Source: Cyanobacteria bacterium UBA11372 (GTDB taxonomy: Bacteria; Cyanobacteriota; Cyanobacteriia; Cyanobacteriales; Aerosakkonemataceae). Taken from it: a DNA stretch of 6,828 nucleotides. This document shows, one piece after another, positions 1 to 4,837 of this stretch (position 1 is its first letter; each line of letters begins with the position of its first letter). The notes below the pieces were generated by a model that saw only the letters and a list, made by a program, of their open reading frames with translations, ran no database searches and had not been told where the DNA came from. The stretch lies in contig DNGG01000008.1 of NCBI GenBank assembly GCA_003486675.1, forward strand, positions 3,074 to 9,901. Reading direction: 5' to 3'. The position numbers and the translations under genes were made by a program.

Positions 1-2147
1 TTTTCCATGAAGGGTTGCAAATAGGCAACGGCGGCTTTCATGGTTTCTGCTGATTGCAATACAAATGGTAGTTGCATTTGTCCCGATCCGAACAAATCTC
101 CTACCACTTTCATGCCATCTAATAAGAAGGTGTTGATAATTTCTAAGGGTGGATATTGTTCTAGGGCTTTTGCCAATGCTGCTTCTAAACCGATGCGTTC
201 GCCGTCTATAATGTGACGCTTGAGGCGCTCTTCTACGGGGAGGTTTTGGTCACCGCTGCGATCGCGTTTCGTCGTTTTCCCTTCAAACAGTGTGGTAAGC
301 TCTGCCAATGGGTCATACGTGCAAATATCCCCGTCAAACTGCCGTTCGTCGTAAATTAACTTGCGGCAAACTTCTTGATGTTCTGGTTCAATTTTCGCCA
401 AGGGCAAAATTTTACTCGCACTGACAATCGCCGCATCCATCCCTACTTGCATGGCTTCGTGGAGGAACATGGAATTGAGGACAACCCGCGCGGCTGGATT
501 CAAACCGAAGGATACATTGGATACACCTAAAAGAATGTGACATCCTGGCAATTCTTGTCGGATGCGGCGAATCGATTCGATGGTGGCTTTTCCGTTGGCG
601 CGGTCTTCTTCAATCCCCGTGGAAATTGGTAGGGCTAATGTATCAAAAAATATCTCGTGGGGCGGGATACCGAATTCGACGGCTTGGTTGTAGGCGCGTT
701 GTGCGATCGCAAATTTCTTATCCGCCGTCCGCGCCATCCCATCTTCGTCGATAGTGCCAATCACGACACCAGCACCGTATTTTTTCGCCAATTCCAACAC
801 TTTAAAGAAGCGTTCTTCCCCATCTTCATAATTGGTGGAATTGAGGATACACTTACCGCCGACGACTTTTAAACCCGCCTCCATTTTCTGCCATTCTGTC
901 GAGTCGAGCATCAGCGGCAAGGTAACATTTGTTACTAAGCGCGAGGCCAATTGGTGCATATCCCGTTCGCCGTTGCGCCCGACATAATCCACGTTGACAT
1001 CGAGGATGTGCGCGCCTTCTTTTACTTGGGATTTTGCCAAAGAAACCAATCCATCCCAATCTTCTGCATTGAGTAAATCGCGGCATTTCTTAGAACCGCT
1101 GGCGTTTAATCTTTCACCGACAATCAGGAAAGAATTATCTTGAATGTAAGGTTGGGCGCTATAAATTGAAGCTGCCGAAGGTTCAAATTCAGGCTGCCGT
1201 TCTTTTGGCGTCAAAGTATTACCAATTTCGGCTAATGCTTGAATGTGTTCCGGACGAGTACCGCAACAACCACCAATTACTTGCACGCCCCAATCTTCGA
1301 CAAATTTCATCACCGCCATCCGCAGTTCCATCGGCGTTAATTTGTAATGGGCGTGACCGCCAATATTTTCTGGTAAACCGGCATTGGGAACGCAAGAAAC
1401 CACAAACGGCGAATGTTCGCAGAGATATTTGATGTGTTCTGCCATGCGGTCTGGTCCCGTGGCGCAGTTCAGTCCTAAAATATCAATGGGGTAAGGTTCC
1501 AGAATCGATAAGACGGCACTAATATCCGAACCTACTAACATTGTCCCCTGAACTTCCATCGTCACGGAAACCATCACAGGAATCCGCTGTCCTTTGTTTT
1601 GAAACACTGCTTCAACTGCATTCAACGCGGCTTTAATTTGCAGCACATCCTGACAAGTTTCGATGATAAATAAATCGACGCCGCCGTCATAAAGTCCTTC
1701 TGCTTGTTCGGTAAAAGCAGCTTTTAACGTGTCAAAATCAATATGTCCTAACGTGGGTAACTTAGTACCTGGTCCCATCGAACCTGCTACAAATCGCGGT
1801 TTTTCTGGGGTGGAAAATTCATTGGCGACGCCCTTGGCAAGTTCGGCGGCAGTTTTGTTGAGATAATAGGCTTTATCAGCTAAATCATATTCTGCCAACA
1901 CCACAGAAGTGCCGCCAAAAGTATCGGTTTCGATGACATCCGCACCCGCCGCCAGGAAGTCCCGATGCACCTTTGCTACTGCTTCTGGTTTAGTGTGTAC
2001 CAGATATTCATTGCAACCTTCGTATTCCGCACCACCAAAGTCGGCGGCGGTGAGGTTTTGGGTTTGCAAATTGGTTCCCATTGCGCCGTCAAAGACGATA
2101 ACGGGGCGTTGAGGGCTGTGGAGGCGTTGGAGGAAAGGATGAGTCAT
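1..2147 (-). CDS. metH: Cobalamin-dependent methionine synthase MetH, N-terminal 715 codons (3' end outside window)
   Basis: MetH moves a methyl group from 5-methyltetrahydrofolate through cobalamin to homocysteine, making methionine in the cytoplasm. The reading frame is open without interruption from the ATG at 2147 to the window edge. The homocysteine domain (about residues 1-320) has FDGAMGTNLQ near the N-terminus and the three zinc-binding cysteines: C228 in GLNCATGP, and C294/C295 in GGCCGT. The pterin-binding domain follows (about 340-610), with GERLNASGSKKC from residue 344, LDVNVDY, and a SNVSFGLNPAAR segment. The four-helix cap of the cobalamin module begins near 640. The cobalamin-ligating histidine motif (DxHxxG), the B12 Rossmann domain and the reactivation domain would lie beyond position 1; the family's usual length is near 1,200 residues. 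No strong Shine-Dalgarno is seen before the ATG, but MTHPFLQRL leads directly into the conserved domain, so the start is plausible. It is divergent from the accessory cluster to the right. Confidence 0.97.
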   Translation of the reverse strand, partial: MTHPFLQRLHSPQRPVIVFDGAMGTNLQTQNLTAADFGGAEYEGCNEYLVHTKPEAVAKVHRDFLAAGADVIETDTFGGTSVVLAEYDLADKAYYLNKTAAELAKGVANEFSTPEKPRFVAGSMGPGTKLPTLGHIDFDTLKAAFTEQAEGLYDGGVDLFIIETCQDVLQIKAALNAVEAVFQNKGQRIPVMVSVTMEVQGTMLVGSDISAVLSILEPYPIDILGLNCATGPDRMAEHIKYLCEHSPFVVSCVPNAGLPENIGGHAHYKLTPMELRMAVMKFVEDWGVQVIGGCCGTRPEHIQALAEIGNTLTPKERQPEFEPSAASIYSAQPYIQDNSFLIVGERLNASGSKKCRDLLNAEDWDGLVSLAKSQVKEGAHILDVNVDYVGRNGERDMHQLASRLVTNVTLPLMLDSTEWQKMEAGLKVVGGKCILNSTNYEDGEERFFKVLELAKKYGAGVVIGTIDEDGMARTADKKFAIAQRAYNQAVEFGIPPHEIFFDTLALPISTGIEEDRANGKATIESIRRIRQELPGCHILLGVSNVSFGLNPAARVVLNSMFLHEAMQVGMDAAIVSASKILPLAKIEPEHQEVCRKLIYDERQFDGDICTYDPLAELTTLFEGKTTKRDRSGDQNLPVEERLKRHIIDGERIGLEAALAKALEQYPPLEIINTFLLDGMKVVGDLFGSGQMQLPFVLQSAETMKAAVAYLQPFME

Positions 2148-2232
2148 AGCGAAAAAAAGGTTTAAATAAGGACTTGAGTTAGTTTGGCACAATCGACTTA
2201 ATCTATTTTGCCTTGAGCGTGGGAGGGATGTT
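2148..2232. promoter_or_regulatory. Divergent intergenic region between metH and the Phd-like gene
   Basis: These 85 bases must hold promoter signals for both directions unless the genes start from farther inside their neighbours. Toward metH, a weak pair can be drawn: TTGTGC (complement of 2187-2192), an 18-base spacer, and TATTTA (complement of 2163-2168). That would leave a very short leader, so I give it little weight. Toward the plus strand there is no convincing -35/-10 pair. A strong Shine-Dalgarno, GGGAGGG (2221-2227), sits 5 bases before the ATG at 2233 and decides that start. The ATG at 2228 lies in another frame and ends quickly. The region is too short for a cobalamin or SAM riboswitch and shows no such fold. 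Confidence 0.4.
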
Positions 2233-2685
2233 ATGCGATCGGTTGATGAAGATGCGGGATTTATCCGTTTAAATACGGAGGAAGTGAGGGGTAATTTGGA
2301 GGATGCGATCGCCCGCGTCGTGTTGGATGGCGATCGCATCATCTTACACCAAGCGGGGGAAGAAGTCGCCGCCCTGATCCCGCGTCGGGAATTCGAGAAG
2401 TTAGATTACTTATTGCAGGAGCTGATCCCTTCCCCCTTCAACCCCGATGAAGAGGAATATTACGAAGATGATGGACCAATTCACTGCCTTCGCCCCGATG
2501 AGATACAAGCAAAATTCGATCTAATTCTGGAAGAAGTAAAAGAATATGGCGAAATTTTTGGTTTATTACCACCGGAAATTTTAAGGGGGAGACAAATGGA
2601 TATCTTTATGCCCGAAGCGATTTTGATGCCAATGGATATATTTTGGATACCAGAACACTTAATTTTAGATAGAATTGATGCGTGA
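2233..2685 (+). CDS. Phd/YefM-type antitoxin-like protein with acidic linker and unusual C-terminal tail
   Basis: The 150-residue product begins with a Phd/YefM-like fold (about residues 12-60): LNTEEVRGNLEDAIARV, then the strand-turn DRIILHQAGEEVAALIP and REFEKLDYL. In known antitoxins this part dimerises and binds operator DNA. An acidic linker follows (68-84, PDEEEYYEDDG), then a helical segment (86-115) ending GEIFGLLPPE. The tail (119-150) has two MDIF motifs twelve residues apart: MDIFMPEAILMP, then MDIFWIPEHLIL. Phd antitoxins are usually 70-90 residues, so about half of this protein is extra. The start is fixed by GGGAGGG five bases upstream. It is the first gene of a plus-strand run, 63 bases before the Uma2 gene. 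No RelE/Doc/PIN toxin follows directly, so either it is an orphan, or it controls the neighbouring genes, or its partner is the Uma2 protein; the last is inference. The Phd assignment is by pattern only. Confidence 0.75.
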   Translation: MRSVDEDAGFIRLNTEEVRGNLEDAIARVVLDGDRIILHQAGEEVAALIPRREFEKLDYLLQELIPSPFNPDEEEYYEDDGPIHCLRPDEIQAKFDLILEEVKEYGEIFGLLPPEILRGRQMDIFMPEAILMPMDIFWIPEHLILDRIDA

Positions 2686-2700
2686 ATATGGGAGGAAAAA
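2642..2700 (+). other. Junction between the Phd-like gene and the Uma2 gene, no terminator seen
   Basis: The Phd-like gene stops at 2685. The bases up to the Uma2 start are AT-rich and contain GGGAGG (2690-2695), a Shine-Dalgarno-like run with no well-placed ATG start behind it. An in-frame GTG at 2707 would extend the Uma2 protein by 14 residues, but see that entry. I see no hairpin with a U-tract, so read-through from the upstream gene is likely. Confidence 0.3.
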
Positions 2701-2748
2701 TTCAAGGTGCATCACTCCCAAAAATCACCAATTGAGAGGAATATAACA

Positions 2749-3420
2749 ATGAACGTGCAGATAATCAATCAGCCAGCCGCCGCACCAGAAAATGCGATCG
2801 CCCAAAACCGAGTTGTTTTAAGGGACATTAAATGGCAAACTTTTAAAGCATTGCTAGCAGATGCTGGAGATAATCGCGCTTGGAGAATTGCTTATGACCA
2901 AGGAGTGTTAGAAATCAGAATGCCTTACCAACAACATGAAGTCCCTAAGCGACTGCTAGAAGATTTTGTGACAGCGATCGCAGATGAGTTAGAGATCGAA
3001 ACGATGGAACTTGGTGCGTTACTTTTAGAGCGGGAAGAATTACGCCGTGCTATTGAGCCAGATACTTGCTTTTACATCCAAAATGAATCTCTAGTAAGAA
3101 GCAAAATCATCGACTTGGAAATCGATCCACCACCAGACTTGGCGATCGAGTCAGACTTCACGAGTTCTTCTCTGAATAAGTTTACAATTTACGCCTCTCT
3201 GGGCGTTCCCGAACTGTGGAGATATCGAAACCAGACGCTTCAAGTTTATCACCTCGTAGAGGGACAATACGAACAGCGCGAACAAAGTCTTGCTTTTCCA
3301 TTTTTACCGATAGCTGAAATCCCTGGATTTATCGAGCAAAGTAAAACGATTGGACAGCGAGCGGCAGTGCGTTTATTTCGGCAACGAATTCAACAAATAT
3401 TACAAAATAGTGAGGGCTGA
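2749..3420 (+). CDS. Uma2-family (DUF820) PD-(D/E)XK endonuclease-like protein
   Basis: The 223-residue product matches the Uma2/DUF820 family, which is greatly expanded in cyanobacteria and has a restriction-endonuclease-like fold. Key parts are IEPDTCFYI (residues 102-110), PPPDLAIES (127-135) with the likely catalytic D130 and E134, and SSLNKFTIYASLGVPELWRY (140-159), with K144 and the GVPE(L/Y)W signature of the family. The active-site layout appears intact, so a metal-dependent nuclease is plausible, but substrates of cyanobacterial Uma2 proteins are not established. The ATG at 2749 is chosen because AGAGGA (2735-2740) lies 8 bases before it; the in-frame GTG at 2707 has no comparable site and would add residues unlike the family. 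The DUF433 gene begins only 3 bases after the stop, so the two are probably co-transcribed. Family assignment is firm; the biological role is open. Confidence 0.93.
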   Translation: MNVQIINQPAAAPENAIAQNRVVLRDIKWQTFKALLADAGDNRAWRIAYDQGVLEIRMPYQQHEVPKRLLEDFVTAIADELEIETMELGALLLEREELRRAIEPDTCFYIQNESLVRSKIIDLEIDPPPDLAIESDFTSSSLNKFTIYASLGVPELWRYRNQTLQVYHLVEGQYEQREQSLAFPFLPIAEIPGFIEQSKTIGQRAAVRLFRQRIQQILQNSEG

Positions 3421-3423
3421 AAA

Positions 3424-3846
3424 ATGCAATTAGAAGATTATTTCGACTTTCTAGCACCGAAGGACATTCGGATTAAAGGGACGCGGGTTGGCATTGAAAG
3501 TATTCTCTATGAATACATTCATCGCAAGCTAAGTCCAGAGGAAATTGTGCCGAAATTTCGGACTGTGACTTTAGAGCAAGTTTACGCGACAATTTTGTAT
3601 TACTTGCACAATAAAGAATCTGTTGGTAAATACTTTGCAGATTGGTTGGAGTGGAGTCACCAGCAATGGAAAAATCAACAAATGAATCCCGATCCTGCCA
3701 TCGTCCGACTGCGGGAAAGGATAGCGAAATACGGACGCGATCCAGAAGTACACAAAGCACTTCGCCGTCAACGCGAATTAGCTGCACCTGGGAATATCAA
3801 AGAAGTAGTGGAAAAGCACCAAAATGATTCGCTATCTCATGGATGA
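3424..3846 (+). CDS. DUF433 domain protein, putative antitoxin of a DUF433/DUF5615 pair
   Basis: The 140-residue product has a DUF433 domain at about residues 14-73. It runs DIRIKGTRVGIESILYEYI, then LSPEEIVPKF, then LTLEQVYATI-like TVTLEQVYATILYYL. This is a small winged helix-turn-helix thought to act as the antitoxin or regulator for a DUF5615 PIN-like protein. The C-terminal part (about 85-135) is charged and probably helical (RLRERIAKYGRDPEVHKALRRQREL). GAGGG (3412-3416) lies 7 bases before the ATG, inside the end of the Uma2 gene, so translation is likely coupled. Its end overlaps the start of the truncated DUF5615 frame by 23 bases, the usual arrangement for such pairs. Because the partner is cut short, this antitoxin-like gene may now be an orphan. 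Confidence 0.9.
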   Translation: MQLEDYFDFLAPKDIRIKGTRVGIESILYEYIHRKLSPEEIVPKFRTVTLEQVYATILYYLHNKESVGKYFADWLEWSHQQWKNQQMNPDPAIVRLRERIAKYGRDPEVHKALRRQRELAAPGNIKEVVEKHQNDSLSHG

Positions 3847-3940
3847 AAATGTCGATCCTGTTTACCAAATTCAACTTCTTCGACAAGAACCAGATCTGAT
3901 AGTTTTGGCAGTTGGTGATGAAGGCACTCCGCCTCTATAA
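3824..3940 (+). pseudogene. Truncated DUF5615 (PIN-like, Mut7-C-type) toxin, 38 codons left
   Basis: The frame opens at the ATG at 3824 inside the DUF433 gene and reads MIRYLMDENVDP, then a helix QIQLLRQEPDLIVL, then AVGDEGTPPL, then TAA at 3938. MDENV near the N-terminus and the VGDEGTPP segment are hallmarks of the cyanobacterial DUF5615 proteins that sit directly after DUF433. Those proteins are normally around 110-120 residues and carry further acidic residues and a KSMP-like motif that are absent here. The sequence after GTPPL changes abruptly into the convergent end of the MazF gene, whose stop codon (complement of 3935-3937) abuts this one. A deletion or insertion boundary near 3931-3941 explains both facts. 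The remnant lacks most of the predicted nuclease fold and is probably inactive. It is too short for most gene callers. Confidence 0.8.
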
Positions 3941-4288
3941 TTCCAAAGCCACCATCAAGCAGCGGTTCACCTGATTCATCGCCTCAGTTGGGAGAGAACC
4001 TAGCTTTCTCAAAATCATCGATTTATTTAGCGTGAAAATTGACTCACACCGGATTACAGACTCAACTCTGATACCAACGATCGCAATTTCATCTCCGGTT
4101 ATCAAGTATTGCGTTGCTGTTAAAGAACGATTAGTATTGGACGTGCAAGGCACAACCATCACATCATCAATAATTTGGTTAAGCCAATCAGCTGAAACAA
4201 TTACAGCTGGACGAACTTTAAACTGCGTTAACCCAGTAGAAGGCATTGGCACTTGACACAACACTACATCACCGCGCTGTAAGTTCAT
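3935..4288 (-). CDS. MazF/PemK-family toxin (mRNA interferase)
   Basis: The 117-residue product has the MazF/PemK layout. MNLQRGDVVLCQVP is the first strand pair; FKVRPAVIVSA holds R26, matching the catalytic Arg of MazF; VVPCTSNT holds T49, matching the catalytic Thr. IRVESVIRCESIFTLNK and ILRKLGSL complete the barrel and C-terminal helix region. MazF enzymes cleave RNA at short sequence motifs and are held inactive by a small antitoxin. The ATG at 4288 is preferred because RGDVVL falls 5 residues in, as in relatives; in-frame ATGs at 4315 and 4306 would add non-conserved residues. None has a clear ribosome site, but the start lies inside the upstream antitoxin gene (20-base overlap), suggesting translational coupling. 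Length and key residues look intact. It converges with the broken DUF5615 frame, overlapping by 6 bases. Confidence 0.93.
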   Translation of the reverse strand: MNLQRGDVVLCQVPMPSTGLTQFKVRPAVIVSADWLNQIIDDVMVVPCTSNTNRSLTATQYLITGDEIAIVGIRVESVIRCESIFTLNKSMILRKLGSLPTEAMNQVNRCLMVALEL

Positions 4289-4472
4289 CGGCAAATAGTT
4301 TGTCATAAATATCATTTTCAGCGCTTAACCACTCCTGATAAGCTTCAGATTCTACGATTGATTGAACCGAAAATTTTCCATTTTTCAAGCAGAGAGCTAA
4401 ATTAAGCAGTATTAATAACTGCTCATCGTTCAATTGCTCAATTAAGCTTAGAACTTCTTGGCGAATGTTCAT
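4269..4472 (-). CDS. Small antitoxin-like protein paired with the MazF toxin
   Basis: The 67-residue product starts MNIRQEVLSLIEQLNDEQL and continues as a helix, ILLNLALCLKN. It ends with an acidic C-terminal stretch (SEAYQEWLSAENDIYDKLFADEL). This helical N-terminus plus acidic tail, its small size, its place directly upstream of MazF and the 20-base overlap all fit an antitoxin. It resembles the short (I/L)xxLxxEQLxxLL helix proteins common in cyanobacteria. I see no MazE AbrB-type swapped-hairpin DNA-binding motif and no clear ribbon-helix-helix, so the DNA-binding part, if any, is unrecognised. AAAGGA (complement of 4480-4485) lies 7 bases before the ATG and supports the start. A promoter with a palindrome in its spacer lies just upstream. 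Confidence 0.82.
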   Translation of the reverse strand: MNIRQEVLSLIEQLNDEQLLILLNLALCLKNGKFSVQSIVESEAYQEWLSAENDIYDKLFADELTAR

Positions 4473-4506
4473 GGGATTGTCCTTTGCTAGCTGGATTTAA
4501 TATATG
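4470..4506 (-). repeat. Shared 37-bp antitoxin leader, copy A
   Basis: This copy covers the start codon, ribosome-site position, a GCTAGC palindrome (4486-4491) and the -10-like stretch CATATATTAAA (complement of 4496-4506). By my count it matches copy B (4727-4763) at 29 of 37 positions with no gaps. The longest identical blocks are CATATATTAAA and AGCTAGCAA. The downstream coding regions are not similar, so the similarity is confined to the expression signals. Confidence 0.75.
4480..4485 (-). promoter_or_regulatory. Shine-Dalgarno AAAGGA of the MazF-antitoxin gene
   Basis: Read on the minus strand, AAAGGA stands 7 bases before the ATG at 4472. It is the only clear ribosome site in this two-gene unit, so MazF is probably translated by coupling. 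The equivalent bases in the neighbouring copy of the leader read AATGGG. Confidence 0.65.
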
Positions 4507-4524
4507 TCACATATCATATTGTAA
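4497..4524 (-). promoter_or_regulatory. Putative promoter of the antitoxin-MazF operon
   Basis: On the minus strand there is TTACAA (complement of 4519-4524), a 16-base spacer and TATTAA (complement of 4497-4502). A start near 4490 would give a leader of about 18 bases containing the AAAGGA site, which is a sensible geometry. The spacer holds a perfect palindrome. The prediction rests on hexamer resemblance only. Confidence 0.45.
4502..4514. promoter_or_regulatory. 13-bp perfect palindrome, candidate operator
   Basis: ATATGTCACATAT is a perfect inverted repeat with 6-base arms around a single central base. It lies between the putative -35 and -10 hexamers of the antitoxin-MazF operon. Toxin-antitoxin operons are usually repressed by the antitoxin binding such a site, so this is a natural autoregulation candidate. 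The parallel leader before the 4729 gene lacks it and has a HIP1 octamer there instead. Confidence 0.5.
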
Positions 4525-4525
4525 C

Positions 4526-4729
4526 TCATTCCCGCTCCTGCTCAATTTCAGCGATCGCTTCCTCCAAGGGAATTGCTTCTTCATCAGATTCCTTGGCTGC
4601 GTCATAGGCGCAAATTGCTTCCAACTCTTCTAGTTTTTCCAGAAGTTTTTGGTAATCTGCAATATCCAGAAATACACCAATGCGATTTCCGTTTTCATCT
4701 ACCAAATAGCGTTCTTTGTACCGCATCAT
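4526..4729 (-). CDS. Phd/YefM or RelB-type antitoxin, apparently orphan
   Basis: From the ATG at 4729 the product is 67 residues: MMRYKERYLVDENGNRIGVFL, then DIADYQKLLEKLEELEAICAYDAAK, then an acidic end EEAIPLEEAIAEIEQERE. The VDENGxRxGVxLxIxDYxxLLExLEELE pattern is typical of cyanobacterial Phd/RelB-type antitoxins, whose tail wraps a RelE/ParE toxin. An ATG at 4741 is in frame and would give 71 residues. I prefer 4729 because the leader aligns base for base with that of the gene at 4472, placing 4729 at the equivalent start codon and the 4741 ATG across the ribosome-site position. The ribosome site is weak for either choice, and the ATG at 4726 is also possible. No full toxin follows, only a possible ten-codon remnant, so this antitoxin may be a leftover or may neutralise a toxin encoded elsewhere. 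Confidence 0.85.
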   Translation of the reverse strand: MMRYKERYLVDENGNRIGVFLDIADYQKLLEKLEELEAICAYDAAKESDEEAIPLEEAIAEIEQERE

Positions 4730-4763
4730 AAAATTGCCCATTGCTAGCTATCTTTAATATATG
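4727..4763 (-). repeat. Shared 37-bp antitoxin leader, copy B
   Basis: This is the partner of copy A, in the same orientation and 257 bases away. It holds GCTAGC (4743-4748) and CATATATTAAA (complement of 4753-4763) at identical spacing. A -35-like TTAAAA (complement of 4778-4783) stands 18 bases from TATTAA (complement of 4754-4759). A HIP1 octamer lies in the spacer where copy A has its palindrome. Confidence 0.75.
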
Positions 4764-4785
4764 CGATCGCCAATGGTTTTTAACT

Positions 4786-4820
4786 AAGGCTCGGAATGCA
4801 TTCCCAGGTTGAGTCTGAAA
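4786..4820. repeat. Degenerate intergenic repeat with GGAATGCATTCC palindrome
   Basis: The gap between the DuOB stop and the antitoxin leader contains the perfect 12-bp palindrome GGAATGCATTCC (4793-4804), followed by CCAGGTTGAGTCTG, a weak stem. From memory, cyanobacterial genomes carry many interspersed copies of a related element (GGCTC-GGAATGCATTCC-CAGGC-GAG-CCTGG). This looks like a decayed copy. It could also act as a weak transcription barrier after the DuOB gene, though there is no U-tract. Confidence 0.45.
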
Positions 4821-4837
4821 GTTAAAGCGATCGCACT

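Larger units (their letters stand above)
4497..4529 (-). pseudogene. Possible 5' remnant of a RelE/ParE-type toxin (10 codons)
   Basis: The stop codon of the upstream Phd-type antitoxin overlaps an ATG in the arrangement ATGA. The new frame reads MSYNMICDIY and then stops. RelE/ParE toxins that follow this kind of antitoxin often begin MSY plus a hydrophobic strand and often overlap the antitoxin stop in exactly this way. The rest of the toxin is missing, and the sequence runs straight into the leader of the next antitoxin gene. With only a few residues matching, a chance frame cannot be excluded. Confidence 0.4.

Noticed and set aside
657..1432. Several open frames of 70-90 residues on both strands inside metH
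   Set aside because: They lie within the uninterrupted, well-conserved metH frame, and their translations resemble no known protein.
2148..2232. Cobalamin or SAM riboswitch upstream of metH
   Set aside because: The 85-base gap is too short for a cobalamin riboswitch, and I could not find its conserved core or a SAM-type fold.
3473..3787. 104-residue open frame on the minus strand
   Set aside because: It lies wholly antisense to the DUF433 gene, shows no recognisable domain and has no ribosome site; it is a shadow frame.
4032..4256. 74-residue open frame on the plus strand
   Set aside because: It is antisense to the MazF gene, whose catalytic residues and fold motifs are clear on the minus strand.
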